A DNA stretch of 64,000 nt from Pyrenula massariospora (GCA_021030905.1 JAGFMI010000020.1:496001-560000), one strand, 5' to 3'. Counted from the first letter of the stretch, positions 43,490-54,736 are shown. Numbers and translations: made by a program. The notes: a model not told the origin generated them from the sequence alone.

Positions 43490-45817
43490 CTATGCCTTCT
43501 GTTCCGGAGTAAGCTGTACTTCGACAATTGTGTCTGATGGAGATTGCACGTCCGTGTTAGAGTCGGTCGAAGTGTCTTTTGATATCACTTGAGTTACTGC
43601 AAGGCTCTTTTCGTTTTCTGGATCGCTGTCTCTTCCTTCACCAAGTGGGGGTTGGGACGGGCGCATAATTGTCGGATTCTTGTCGTCTGACGTGTCGACC
43701 ACACCAAGCCTCTCGCCCCGCTCAGTGACTGGAACGCCAGCAGTACCTCCGCTCCAGGTTCCTAAGCCGAGCTCCTGATGGGCCATACGCTGTAGCTGCA
43801 ACGTTTCGTTCGTAATCCACTCGAGTCGGCGGTAGTTGCCCAATGCATGTTTGCGCCGCCCCTGTAGATACATGTAGATAGGTTCGATCACGAGTGATAC
43901 GATGATTAATAAACCGCCAAGGATGAGTGTGATGGCCAGACCTAGTACGCTGAAGGAAGTATATGCCGTACTCCGGACCTTCTGGCTGAGGCACGACTGG
44001 CTGCCGCTAACGTCAGGCATTGTCTTGTTCACGTATTTCTTCAAAGCTTCATCAGAAGGGCCCGTAGCCATGTCAACTGTAAGTCTTTGTATGTTTGCCA
44101 TAGAGACACCCTGCCAGTGCAAGACTTCCTCCTGCCATTGATTTGGGGGGATAGGCCCCTGATTGCCATCAGAAAAGCTGTTTCGGGCCTGCAATGCGCT
44201 GTTTCGCAATATTCTTACAACCTCTGTCAAGGCGGTCCTTCCGTTGTCGAAGGCAAAGTACCAATAATTAAACATCTGCTCTTGTTCCTTTGAGCTCCAT
44301 GTAATAGTCGGTGTTGGCTCAAGGCCAAGTGGAGAGCAGCGATTGGTGTGTGGATCGCAAAATTGATCTCTTGAGATGCAGCCAAGCACGTTGGTTTTAT
44401 TATCAAATTCGTAGATCGGAAATTTATCGTTTGGATTGTCGATGACATATCGTGTGCCAGCTGGGGTACGCGCGGAATACCAGTCGTCTTCGACGGGCGC
44501 GAAAAATTTCACCCCGTCAGCAGATAAGAAGTAAAGAGATATCAGCGAATTGTTATGCCCTAACTCAGAAATCGGCATAAAGCTTGACTCATCATCGTAT
44601 CCAGCCTCCCAATATTCAATACTACACAACACCAACGTCAGCAGGCAGGGGAGGCTATCTGAAAGGGAACACACTCAAGCTTGTAATCGGCATTGTTTAC
44701 CTCTACCCCAACATCCACGTCGAAATGTAACGGGCGTCGGTAAGTCGCGTAATCATAGCCTCCATTTCGGCTACCATACAGGAACTCCAAAGATGCATTA
44801 TCTGCGGTATAAGGCTTGGAGCTATTGATTTTTACATAGCCGTCGGTGACTAATGGCGCACATTCATCAACACGACGATATGCGAATCTTTTTTCTGGTG
44901 GTGTGTTTATGCCTAAATGGTCGTGAGAGTTGAGTAGACCAGTATCTAAGCGTAGATTTGCCGAATTATGAAGACAGATATTCTTCCCCGGGAAAGGACA
45001 GGAAGCATTTTTGTCCACTTGGAACGGAAGATTTTTCGTGACATACGTGGAACACACCTGGCCCGACAACTTGCCGTCGTAACATTGCTGGGCATACGCT
45101 TGAGCTGAGATGTAGCGCCGATTCATGTAGGAATAATAGTCTTGAAAGTAAGAAAGTATTGAATCTGGAGTGAGAATGACTCCACAGTTCTTATTAGCAA
45201 CAAGGACTTCGGTTCCAGTTGCCGTGGAGATCTACTCGACGAAAAAGCCCCCAGTCAGCAATGTCATAGGTAATATTGGTATTCGAAGGTCGCAACAACC
45301 GCTTCTACAACATAAGAAAAACCACTCGGGATGTATGAACTCGGAAGATTCGAAGACAGAAAGGCTTTATGCACTCTTCGTGGAGATATGACCGTACCTG
45401 AGATGAAAATATACTGGCAACGTTGAATGCAATAGTCATTAGAGCGGCGACAGTGATCAAAGGAAGGAGCCGTTGCCAGTCATTAGGTGCTCTTTTGCGC
45501 CACCTCCATGCCATCGGAATAAGTGTCCGCAGCGCAAAGGTACCTGTAGCTGCGTTGCGTAGGACAGCTTGCCTCTGGTGATAAAGGCCATCTTGAGAAG
45601 TCCCCTTTGATAATCGCGAATGCGTAATGAAGCAAAATAGTCGCCAGAAGCATCTGCCCACAAACGCGACAAATAATGCCAGAAATACGGTCAGAAGACC
45701 GCCAGCGCGGTGATCAAGCGTGATCGTAGCTCCCTTGATCGGGCCGTAGGACCAGTCGATCCAGGCTCCAGTGTATATCGAATTTTCAGAAATCGCGTTT
45801 GTGATAGAATCGCCCAT
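43490..45817 (-). CDS. Uncharacterised fungal multi-pass membrane protein with large extracytosolic domain
   Basis: Exons 45817-45398, 45231-44675 and 44621-43490 give 702 aa from MGDSITNAISENSIYTGAW. Two membrane segments lie early (about GLLTVFLALFVAFVGRCFW and LLPLITVAALMTIAFNVASIF). A roughly 400-residue region with many Cys and Asn-X-Ser/Thr sites then looks extracytosolic. One more membrane segment follows near the end (LGLAITLILGGLLIIVSLVIEP) before a cytosolic Ser/Asp/Glu tail. The layout resembles a widely seen but unnamed class of ascomycete surface proteins; no enzymatic motif is visible. Splicing is in phase at both junctions (IFSSQ-ISTATG and ADYKLD-IEYWEAG). The first intron (45232-45397) is 166 bp. 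A receptor or sensor role is possible, but that is speculation. Confidence 0.75.
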
Positions 45818-48118
45818 TTTAATTGAGCAGCCGTATGTTTGCAAATTTTGTATTTGAAAATAAAGCGGAGGTCCGATATGAATGAAGCGTCCCCTAATCA
45901 GAGTATGCGCTAGGAAGACTGTCAAGTTGCGAGTTGGCTATTTGCGCAAAAGACATGGCTGCGAGATATCTAGACAAAGCAGAGGGATTCGAAAGGAGTT
46001 ATAGAGAGCTTGCGCATGGTAGTGACCCTCCACAGGAACTCCCTCGGGTCAGCAAGAGAGAAGTGGCTGCAGCTTAGCCACGCAAAGATACTGACGATCT
46101 GCGAAAGACCACCCTCACTATGCACGTGGACATGGGCGCGTCTGTACGAGTGATCCGTTTAGATGGCATGAGACCATACTGATAAGGGATTCCGTAACCG
46201 GATCTTCATTTTTAGCCAGGTCTTCGACAACATCGAGACGCCAAAGGAAGTTTTCGTGCATGCTTAGCAGAACGGCCCCAATGCTACCGAAAGACTGATA
46301 GTGTTTGGTAGACTTTTGTCCAGTTTTGGGTTTATCCGTCGGACGTATTATTCGAAATTTCTTCTTCACGGCAACACTCCCGGTTCACCAACCGAAGTCG
46401 AGACGGACCAAGCGGCCATTCCGATCTGCTTATGGTCCGCTTGCGACTATGGACATTTTTCTGAAGGTATTGGTGTCTTAGTAGGCCGTCCCTGAACTTG
46501 TCCAAGGGCGTGGCGTGGCATGAATCCTTTGGATGTTCAGTGCCATGTGGATTACTCCGGGCCAGCCTTATCATCGGTAGTTCTAGGTTAATTCTAGGTT
46601 AGTTGGGGGCGGGAAAACAAGCTTCATGTTTCAGGGCCTATCGATCCCCGCCACGGCCCGCCATCGACGTCTAGCCATTCCCTTGGCGTGCCGCTTCACA
46701 GCCACGCACATTCAAGTGCGCTCAACGAGAGGGCCTGCTGGAAAATTGTCAGCTGAAACTTCTTTCAAGAACCTGATAGGCTCATCCAGATTCCTCCCCC
46801 AAGCTAGCCTCAAAGTTTCGCTCATTAGAGCATCCTCCCACCTTTGTAAATTCCAGTCAAGATAAATTTATCGATGATAGGGGCCAAAGTGGCTGCGAGT
46901 CCGGAAAGTCGAACGGAGGCAAGTGCAAAGATTACTTGGCAGAGGTTTTGGGGCGACTCCGAACGATGTAGTCAAGAAACCCACGGTGCGGAGGCAAAGA
47001 CTTCAGCCATTAGGCAAAGGTCATTCGAGCTGGGAGATCGATTTGACTTGCAAGAAAACAAAGCCATCAATACAGAAGTTCTCCCTGCCCATCTCAAAAG
47101 TCGTTTTGTTCTGTCCGCCTCTGCACACCGATAGTTGATCGTAGAACATATCAAAACACTCGGAAAGGACCCTGACCGATAAGTTCGCACTAAACGAGAC
47201 GATTATTGGCAAGACCATGATGACGTCCAATCACAAATTCAGTATGCAACCTTACGGCAGTGTCGATGGCTGATCGCGTTCGCAAAGACGAAGGCGATTT
47301 GGAGCCGAAATATCTTAATGCCGATCCATCTTAGCTCCAACGAAAAACTCTTAGTCTTCTGCCGACGAGGGTCTGGACCTTAGTCATGGCCCTACAAGCT
47401 CGTGCGGCGCAAGCCCCGGAATTCTTGCATATTGGCAAAATACCAAAATCTTACGTTCGTCATTAGATACGTTGGGTTCAGCGGTTTGAAGATACTCGGT
47501 AACACCTTTCTACATCTTGTGTGCATGATATCTTCGAGCTGCGAAAGAATGAGCCGTCAATCGCAGTACCGATTTTCAACCTCCTTAAGACTTTCCCTTA
47601 AGTCGTTAGTTTTGGATTAAACACGCTCGTTGTCGAATGGAACGACGTGTACTCGCTTTAGAGATCGATTTTCGGCAGTTAGTATGCTCCTTGCTGCCAC
47701 AGATCTCTTTGGTTTCTTGATTGGCAGCGACCTAAGGTAGGTCCACAATGCTCAATTTCAAAGTCCGTAAGAACCAGTGACAATGACTGTCAGTTCTTCA
47801 GCGTCCCAGCGCACCATGACTTTATCGCTAGTGATTCCGAGGCTCCCGTAGCGAATGCTCGCAGAACGATAGGTGTCAATTGTGGTTTGAAACTCGTAAG
47901 GTGCAAATTACAGCAGCTTTTTCTTCCAATCGGCGCTTAATTTGAACAAGTTGTAGAAGACACTCGATAACGATAGCAGAGTAGGAGAAATTTGTGATAC
48001 CACTCTTGCAAGACGGTCTCCATGGATGAATCATTCAGTAAAGTATACTTTGCTCCGGGACCAATAGTTCTGACCCCCATCTAGCTCTTGATACCTTTTT
48101 ACATCATGTCCCGAGCTT
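45818..48118. other. Long region without a convincing gene
   Basis: About 2.3 kb contain only short frames (up to about 90 codons) on both strands, without recognisable families or splice-linked continuity. The first few hundred bases are the promoter of the membrane-protein gene. A partial duplication (ttctaggttaattctaggtta) occurs near 46580. I see no mobile-element protein. Confidence 0.5.
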
Positions 48119-48352
48119 TCAACGCTTTGGTCTTGACACCCTTCGGGGAGAGTTCAGGAGTGACGAGAGCTGAGAGGTGCCTTTGGTAGCTGCATCAAGG
48201 CCAGTCTGGAATTGCATCATGAGCGAAAGAAGCTCGCTCTCCCCCATCGTTTCCCGCGTCTCTTCGGAAATAGGATCGTAAACACTTTCGCTGAGGCGTG
48301 AGCGCTTGGCTTCCTTCACTTGGCCATCGGAGGCGCGTTTGATGCCAGGCAT
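48119..48352 (-). CDS. Small hypothetical protein with basic N-terminus
   Basis: This is a minus-strand frame of 77 aa from ATG 48352 (MPGIKRASDGQVKEAKRSRL); an earlier ATG at 48412 would add 20 residues. The N-terminus has bipartite-like basic clusters (KRASDGQVKEAKRSR), then an amphipathic segment (SELLSLMMQFQTGLDAATKG). The balanced, protein-like composition and the nuclear-signal-like start favour a real gene or exon over chance. Length, lack of a known family and absence of nearby exons keep confidence low. It could be the remaining part of a larger decayed gene. Confidence 0.38.
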   Translation of the reverse strand: MPGIKRASDGQVKEAKRSRLSESVYDPISEETRETMGESELLSLMMQFQTGLDAATKGTSQLSSLLNSPRRVSRPKR

Positions 48353-48412
48353 AGCTCCCCAGTAATGAAATGATTCCAGAGAATGCAGAAGAGAGTGTGA
48401 AGGCACAACCAT

Positions 48413-48997
48413 GAATTGAAGTGGAGCAATCAGGTGGTCTGGAGCTTCTTCGAGTGTGGCTGGTTAATTGAATTCTACAGGAGCAGCCAACACTTGGCTC
48501 TGCGGCGTGGGGAACGCCTGCCGCGTCTGATCAGCGCGTACGAGTCGCCAAGTCACGTAATTGCAGGGGTGTCTCCAGGAGCAAACTTACCTTACTCTTC
48601 CTTATGAATTCACCAGGCACACACCCACTAGAGTGGATCAAATGTCAATTCCCTACATAGCTTCACCTTATTTTGATCGCCGGGTTCCCATATGCTATGG
48701 GTTTGAGGGGCGGAAAATGGAGTGAATAACTTGGATCCCCGCGGTGAAAAGCAAGCTTCAAGGTTAGTGTTGATAAGGCACCTTTTTTGTGAGACTGAGA
48801 GACAATTTCATTGCCTTACCTTCGCTCTAGACGCGTCTTGAATTTCACATAGGTCTCAGACTAACCTACGAGAGAAATTGTTACCTCAAAAGAGGTATCC
48901 ATTGCCTCCATCCACTGCCAAGAGTTCCAGATCCTTCTCGACCTAAATTGTTCGACTTCAGCCTCCATCGGCAACCTCCTTCCCGCCTTCCACCACA
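48413..48997. other. Intergenic region upstream of the OGFr-domain gene
   Basis: This is a divergent spacer between the small hypothetical frame (-) and the OGFr-domain gene (+). It holds their promoters; no other feature is seen. Confidence 0.45.
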
Positions 48998-49624
48998 ATG
49001 TCCAATAGCTCATTACCCATTGTTTCATTCTATTCGTCCCAGAAACCCTCACTAGACTATCAAGGTCGCAGCCTGGACGAGATACTCGCCTACGATGATT
49101 TTACACTTGAAGTAGAACACGACTACATTCAGATCCTGTTTCCCTTGCCCGAACCATCCCCTTTCAACTACTACGCAACTACCATTGACGCACAGACTGC
49201 CAAAGCATTTCGAGAATCCAAAAATAACGATGTGAGGGACAACCTGCGCCGGGCCCTGACACGCATGCTCACATTTTACGGATTCGATTACCAAGCGGCG
49301 ACAGACTCCGGTGCTGCACCGAAGATTGTGCCATCGTCGAAAGCTAGCACGGCCTTTCGAAACTGGGTCAAACGGTTCAACCACAACCATCTCAGGATCA
49401 CAAGGATCATTCGTAGCTTGCGAACTCTAGGTCTGGCGGCAGAGGCTCAAGCACTTCTAGATGCCCTGATAAAGGTGGATGAGGCGATGCCGGGAAAGCT
49501 TGGTCAAACGTCGTTGATGTTCTGGAAGAGGGCCGCAGAGAGACCATTGGAGTGGAGACCGGAGGATGAGGATGAAACGAAAGGGGGGCAACCTCGTGGC
49601 CCGAGTTGGCTGAAAGATCTTTGA
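48998..49624 (+). CDS. Opioid growth factor receptor (OGFr) conserved-domain protein
   Basis: This is a single exon of 208 aa from ATG 48998. The OGFr conserved region is easily read: FYSSQKPSLDYQGRSLDEIL, then EHDYIQILFPLPEPSPFNYY, DNLRRALTRMLTFYGFDY and HNHLRITRIIRSLRTLGL. In fungi and bacteria this domain occurs alone, and its role is not known; the vertebrate name does not imply opioid binding here. The domain fills almost the whole protein, which is the normal fungal form. A short Glu/Asp-rich tail (RPEDEDETKGG) follows. The start fits the domain boundary and is the first ATG of the frame. Confidence 0.88.
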   Translation: MSNSSLPIVSFYSSQKPSLDYQGRSLDEILAYDDFTLEVEHDYIQILFPLPEPSPFNYYATTIDAQTAKAFRESKNNDVRDNLRRALTRMLTFYGFDYQAATDSGAAPKIVPSSKASTAFRNWVKRFNHNHLRITRIIRSLRTLGLAAEAQALLDALIKVDEAMPGKLGQTSLMFWKRAAERPLEWRPEDEDETKGGQPRGPSWLKDL

Positions 49625-50424
49625 AGCTGGAACGGGAAACGAGTCGTTGAACGGAGTCTCAAGAGAACAGGTAGAGATGAAAAAGTCTATTTCTCATCTC
49701 AGCGAAGGCATCGAAAATTTCATGACTGCAGCGCTACAGAGCTAGAGGAGAGCGATCTCATTTGTAACAGCAGACTTTTTTGTCATCTATTACATGTTGA
49801 TTAATATTTCTCGGTAAGATAATTTCATACTTGCAGCCCGATACGTTTCCATGATTCGAAGGGAAGGGCTTGCTTGGAGCCTATATGGATATGAGGGCAA
49901 AGCTTGGTTAGGAATCATACCGGAATTGTGTGAGCGCATCTTTGTGCTGGCTTGAGTTCGAAAGAGAACAGCTCGGAGTCAACACGTGGTTGCAGATGTG
50001 ATTTTCTCTATCTTTTCTGCTAAATTGGAATTCGTTCAATCGCAGCTATTTCAGATGCCCTGTTCCTTACACGCATTGTCAACAAAGTTTTCTGCCACCA
50101 TCGATTTCAAATTCTCATTTCGTCGCGGGACTGGTGAGTGGTTAAAAAGTAACCTGGCGGACCCCGCCCTTTGACATCCGTCCCGCCCTTGTCAACAACA
50201 CAGTGCGGGGAGTCATCGTCAATGACGCAAAAAAGTTAAAAAGGCCAAGCATCCCCAATCGAGGAATAAGAAAGAGAAACCACATTGACTCATTTCTTAA
50301 GTTTGCGTGTCAGTCATTCTGTGATCAATATCAACACTAGTCAAAGTCTCAAGAGCGGAATCTTTGGACTCACTCAATATCGACCCCTGGTCTCAATCCT
50401 TGCAACGTGACCCTCGCACTTACT
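49625..50424. other. Intergenic region with the promoter of the PLP enzyme gene
   Basis: About 0.8 kb. Near the downstream gene it contains a TGACTCA heptamer listed separately. No gene is seen. Confidence 0.5.
50286..50292. promoter_or_regulatory. TGACTCA, Gcn4/CpcA (bZIP) consensus site
   Basis: A perfect TGACTCA lies 133 bp upstream of the ATG of the trans-sulfuration enzyme gene. This is the consensus for Gcn4/CPC1, which induces amino-acid biosynthesis genes on starvation, and also for AP-1-type factors. Position and target function fit cross-pathway control. A single heptamer can occur by chance. Confidence 0.4.
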
Positions 50425-51789
50425 ATGGCCTCTTCAGACGCTATTCAGGCAAGCAATGGTACTCTTGAGACAAACAAGACACAAGATCTCTCGACAGCAT
50501 CTCCAGAAAACACTAGCACCATCGACGCCGGTAAAGCCGAAGAGATCATCACAAATGCCCCTACCATCGACCCTCCAGCCCACCTTTCAACCCTTGCTCT
50601 CCACGCCGATGACCCAGTCAACGTAGTCTCGGACGTCGCTCCCCCCCTCCACGTCTCAACCACCTTCCGCTACCCATCAGACCCCTCAGCTCTAGTCCCA
50701 CCCCATGAACACAGCGAACCCCACGACCCCGCCTCCCACGTCTACTCCCGCCACACCGCCCCCAACACCACCCGCCTCGAAGCCCTCCTCAGCAGCATCC
50801 TCAACGCCCCCTGCCTAACCTACTCCTCCGGCCTCTCCGCCTTCCACGCCCTCCTCACCTGCCTCGTCCCCCGCACCGTCTCCCTCGGCTCCGTCTACCA
50901 CGGCTGCTACGGCGTGCTCAACATCTACTCCCGCCTGACCAAATGCCGCCGGGTCGGGCTCGACTGCGCCGCCGAGGACCTCTCGCGGGGCGACCTGGTC
51001 TGCCTGGAGACGCCGGTGAACCCGACGAGCGAGGCGTTCAGCATCGCCAAGTACGCGGAGAAGGCGCACAGCAGGGGTGCGTATCTGTTCGTCGACTCGA
51101 CGTTTGCGCCGCCGCCGCTGCAGGATCCGTTTGCGTGGGGCGCGGATGTGGTTATGCACTCGGCGACCAAGTATATCGGTGGGCATTCTGACATGCTGGG
51201 TGGGGTGCTGGCTGTGAGGAATAAGGAGTGGCTGGGGAGGCTGTTGGAGGATCGGGTTTATCTTGGGAGCGTTATGGGGTCGATGGAGGGGTTTCTGGGC
51301 GTGCGGAGCGTTAGGACGTTGGAGATTAGGGTGGAGAGGCAGAGTCGGAATGCGACGGAGCTGGTACGGTTCTTGGATGCGGTGCTGAGAGGGAATTCTG
51401 GAGATAGTGAAGTTGAGCAAACGAAGGCGGAGAAGGTAAGGAAGGTATTAGACAAGGTTTTGCATACAAGCCTGCAGAAAGATGAGACAGGATGGCTGAA
51501 GAAGCAGATGCCGAATGGCTTTGGACCGGTGTTCTCAATCGTCATGAAAGAGGAGAGTCAAGCGAAGAGACTGCCAAGCAAGCTCAAGTTCTTCCACCAC
51601 GCCACCAGTCTGGGAGGGGTTGAGTCGTTGATCGAGTGGCGGACCATGAGCGACGCAACGGTGGACAGGAGGCTATTGAGGTTAAGCATTGGAATTGAAG
51701 ATGTGACGGATTTAAAACACGATCTTGTGGACGGCATGGTTGCTATTTGCGAGAAGGGAGACCAGAATGGAGTTCACGGGACCAAATGA
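50425..51789 (+). CDS. PLP-dependent Cys/Met metabolism enzyme (cystathionine gamma-synthase/lyase family)
   Basis: This is a single exon of 454 aa; the first ATG is 50425 (MASSDAIQASNG). The fold-type I PLP core shows VAPPLHVSTTFRYP, YSRHTAPNTTRLEALLSSIL, TYSSGLSAFHALL, and the PLP-lysine block HSATKYIGGHSDMLGG with Lys near residue 249. The family makes or cleaves cystathionine and related thioethers in methionine/cysteine exchange. The divergent N-terminus and lysine block place it with the fungal Yml082w/Str-like group rather than with canonical cystathionine gamma-synthase, so the exact reaction is open. A Gcn4-type site lies upstream. The 5' half is strongly C-rich and the 3' half G-rich, with the switch near 50960. 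Confidence 0.88.
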   Translation: MASSDAIQASNGTLETNKTQDLSTASPENTSTIDAGKAEEIITNAPTIDPPAHLSTLALHADDPVNVVSDVAPPLHVSTTFRYPSDPSALVPPHEHSEPHDPASHVYSRHTAPNTTRLEALLSSILNAPCLTYSSGLSAFHALLTCLVPRTVSLGSVYHGCYGVLNIYSRLTKCRRVGLDCAAEDLSRGDLVCLETPVNPTSEAFSIAKYAEKAHSRGAYLFVDSTFAPPPLQDPFAWGADVVMHSATKYIGGHSDMLGGVLAVRNKEWLGRLLEDRVYLGSVMGSMEGFLGVRSVRTLEIRVERQSRNATELVRFLDAVLRGNSGDSEVEQTKAEKVRKVLDKVLHTSLQKDETGWLKKQMPNGFGPVFSIVMKEESQAKRLPSKLKFFHHATSLGGVESLIEWRTMSDATVDRRLLRLSIGIEDVTDLKHDLVDGMVAICEKGDQNGVHGTK

Positions 51790-52016
51790 GTTGCGTTGCA
51801 TGGCACGATATGGACCTCAGAGCCCCAGTCACGATTATATGTCATTACCACCTCCGTCGAGACGACACTCACCTGGGGCAACCTCGTCATTACTGGCCAC
51901 GCAGGAGCCGACATGTTCAAGCATGATCTTCTCTTGATCTCCCCTAAGCTTCAGCCGCATGGCTAAGTCACTGCTGTAGTCATCGCTAGCAATACCATCT
52001 CCCCGCAGCCTCCTTT

Positions 52017-52772
52017 CTACTTCGTCTCTCCTGCACGCCTAAGAATAGCCCAAACGTCCAGCGCATCGAACGCCTGCCTCATCGTCCTACCCTCATAGAG
52101 CTGGTCGACAACCCCTCCCAAGACATCATCGTTCTGAATGGAAAATCATTTCATTAGTACTCACAAAAGAATAGAAGATGAGAAACTCACCATCCCAGAA
52201 ACCAAGAGCATCTCGTTCAGTATACTCGTCGCCGTGATCCACTCCCCCTCTTCCCTCTCATCCTCTGCCCTTTCCCTCTCCAGTACATTCTTGACTCGTT
52301 GCACTTTAGCTTCCGCCTCTTTCTTCGTGTCTTCCAACTCCCGGCGTAGTCTCGCCACTTCATCTTTAAGGCTCTTATTCTCTTTCTTTGCGGCAGCAAG
52401 GGCGTCTTTGGATTTGTCGGGGGGCATCGCAGAACGGCTGATCAAGCGCAGTGCTGATCTGATCTGATTGCCAAGATCATCGGCCTGGATGTCTTCTCTT
52501 TGCTGTTTGGTGCGAGGAGAGTTGAATGCTTTCGGCGTGGAAGTAGAAGACGCCGGTTTTGATTTGAAGGAAGGGACGTCCTTCTTCGTTTTGAGGATCG
52601 CGGCGTCACTTTGAGGAGAGATTTTCCGCTTCGAGCCGTTGGCAGCCTTGAAAAGACGGACGGTTGAGTGATCGTGAGCGCTTTTCTCGGTAACTATGTT
52701 GGGCTGATTGGTTTCACCTTGAAAAATTCTTTGTGAGCGGCGACGAAGCATCATTTGTGAGTCTGCTGCCAT
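52017..52772 (-). CDS. Small coiled-coil protein of unknown function
   Basis: Exons 52772-52191 and 52133-52017 give 232 aa from MAADSQMMLRRRSQRIFQGE. The N-terminal half is basic and disordered (KRKISPQSDAAILKTKKDV). A coiled coil follows (about residues 120-170: ALAAAKKENKSLKDEVARLR, then ELEDTKKEAEAKVQRV), and a compact C-terminal segment spans the splice site (TSILNEMLLVSGM-NDDVLGG, then YEGRTMRQAFDALDVWAILR). The intron 52134-52190 (57 bp) has GTGAGT, a TACTAATG branch site and TTCAG signals. The layout is like small kinetochore or spindle-pole components, but I cannot name a family. The splice-restored conserved-looking end makes a real gene likely. Confidence 0.65.
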
Positions 52773-53800
52773 CGTTCACCTGCAAACACCTCACTCTAAC
52801 AATTCAAAGGATTTGGAATTTTATGGACCAGACAACAGGGACAGGAATCTTCTCCGACTGACAACTCTCGGAGAAATTGTCCCAAGAACAAAGTGATGGG
52901 CGCTGGGAAACACAGATCAAAACATCTTTCCAAAACCGGCATCACAATACAACAGGGAAGCCGCTAGCTTTTGTTTACAGAGAGACACACCTTCGCGATC
53001 GAACCTTCCTCGGCCTACCTCCAATATATCGTACAGACCGATCGACAACTTGATACTAGCGTTTATTAACCCGGTCTTAGATCAGACGTTGTCGAGATCA
53101 GGGTGATCAATGTTCTCTGAATGAAAAGTGAAACGAAAGATCACCTTTTGGTCGGTGGGTCTCAACAACACCGTCAAAAAGATCCGAAGAGAGTTGCGAG
53201 GAATAAATGCAAGCACGCTTGATTACATGAAATGTGAAAAGAGGCATAGAGAGTGAGATTCGAAGCTGACCATATCTACATCAAGCCGTGGTGAGAAGGC
53301 AGCCTGTTTTTGTGCCAGTAGAATTATTCGCTTTGTAGCAAACCTAAAGGCGAAGGGTATGAGGGAGCATCTTATTCTTTGTCTTGATACGAGATTGGAC
53401 TTTTTCAAGACATAGATCTGATGATCAGCTCTGATTCTCTGCAAGATCAAGATGTTGGTCGAGCGGAGAGGGAAAGAGAGAGAGTGTGTGGAATTTTGCA
53501 CGCCAAGACATCGAATAAATGTGATCGCGGCTGCACACTCCCGAGAGGCTCATTGACGTGATTCGTTGTCAAACTAATCCTAACGGCTTTCGCACTACGT
53601 TCCAGTAACAACTTATGTCCTGAAGCTCCGCAGCGAAGCATCAGCATCAGATCAGCGTCTTTGCTGATCGTGCTGAGGACAGAGATGCACATGAAGCTCA
53701 AATACGCTCCCAGTTCTCCTTGAGATATATCCAATAGCGGTAACACTACACCTGGAATTCTCTTCTCTCCTCAAGACGTAATCGCGCTGCTTATGGTTTC
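52773..53800. other. Intergenic region with a possible decayed gene fragment
   Basis: About 1.0 kb. Apart from the fragment at 53447-53746 listed separately, only short frames occur. It includes the promoter of the coiled-coil gene. Confidence 0.45.
53447..53746 (-). pseudogene. Possible fragment of an F-box/LRR-like gene
   Basis: A minus-strand frame of about 99 codons has protein-like content: SQGELGAYLSFMCISVLSTI, DADLMLMLRCGASGHKLLLE and KAVRISLTTNHVNEPLGSV. The order (hydrophobic helix, short helix with Cys-Gly, then beta-like segment) recalls the start of fungal F-box/LRR proteins in which an F-box-like helix is followed by repeats. There is no ATG at its start and no continuation downstream that I can join. 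It may be a decayed gene or one exon of an unrecognised gene. The resemblance is weak and by eye only. Confidence 0.22.
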
Positions 53801-54736
53801 TCAATTCCCCCAGCCCACCACACGCAGCCTCTCTTCAAGATCCTCAATATACTCTTTCGCTGCCCTGCAGACCCGCGTACCGGGCAAGCCCTCTTCCATA
53901 CTCTCTCTTATATTCAGTGGTAGGCAACCCCAAAGCTCAACATTGCTCACCCTCTCTTCCTCTTCCATCTCCCGATATACCTCGTCTTCGTAGTCGACAC
54001 CTTGGAGGAAGTCGATATGCAACTTGGTAGCAGTCAGGAGGCGGAACATGCCAGTGCTATTGTAGAGGATGGATCTGTCGCCGTTAAGGCCGCAGTGCAT
54101 TTTGACATCGATTGGCAGTTGTTCTTTCAGCGCCATGGCAATTTCCGCTAGTCTGACCCGAGCCTCTGGGTCTTCACCCTCATCCAATCCAAACCCGACA
54201 ATCTCTCCAGCAAAGCTGCCATTACCGCCAAGTAATTGCAAGTGCCTTCTCAACCGCTCAATCTCCGACGCAGCTGCAAGGAACCGTTTCTCATGATGCC
54301 GGAAACCGCTCGCAGCAGGTTTACGCACGTCAAAGCGTAGCTTTTCTTTCAACTTTTCGGGAAGAAGCGCGTCAAGGCGCTCAAGTGCTCTCGTTTCTCG
54401 CTCTGCGTTTTCAAAACGGGCCGCAGATGCAATGTCGATCGGTCTTGGCTTATCTGTAATTATTCGAAAACAGGGAGAGGTGGATGGCCTAGTTGATTTC
54501 CGTTGAGGTGAAGGAGTTGACGCGATCTTGTGGCCAGAACTTGTCGGTGAAGAAGGCGCTGAGATGGGAGTTAATTTTGTTTCTTCGAACGAGGATGAAT
54601 AAAGGGACATACGGAAAACGCTCTCTCGGTCTGAAGAGGGAGTTTCAGGTCGGTTAGATATGAGGTTAATCACCGGAGTCTTATCGATTATGCTTTTAGG
54701 CAGATACATGATGGGATGAGTCGGCCTAGTAGTCAT
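53801..54736 (-). CDS. Hypothetical protein, disordered N-terminus and helical C-terminal domain
   Basis: This is a single exon of 311 aa. The first ATG is 54736 (MTTRPTHPIMYLPKSIIDKT); the frame extends upstream only with non-ATG codons. The first ~120 residues are Ser/Pro/Thr-rich and likely disordered. The remainder is helical and charged: FENAERETRALERLDALLPE, FRHHEKRFLAAASEIERLRR, and LAEIAMALKEQLPIDVKMHC with a Cys-Gly-Leu-Asn. A final helix pair (CRAAKEYIEDLEERLRVVGW) may form a short coiled coil. I recognise no family. The ordered C-terminal composition and 0.9 kb open length support a real gene. Confidence 0.6.
   Translation of the reverse strand: MTTRPTHPIMYLPKSIIDKTPVINLISNRPETPSSDRESVFRMSLYSSSFEETKLTPISAPSSPTSSGHKIASTPSPQRKSTRPSTSPCFRIITDKPRPIDIASAARFENAERETRALERLDALLPEKLKEKLRFDVRKPAASGFRHHEKRFLAAASEIERLRRHLQLLGGNGSFAGEIVGFGLDEGEDPEARVRLAEIAMALKEQLPIDVKMHCGLNGDRSILYNSTGMFRLLTATKLHIDFLQGVDYEDEVYREMEEEERVSNVELWGCLPLNIRESMEEGLPGTRVCRAAKEYIEDLEERLRVVGWGN

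Noticed and set aside
46560-46620. Telomere-like or satellite repeat (ttctaggtta twice)
   Set aside because: Only one short duplication is present, far below what a satellite or telomere tract would show.
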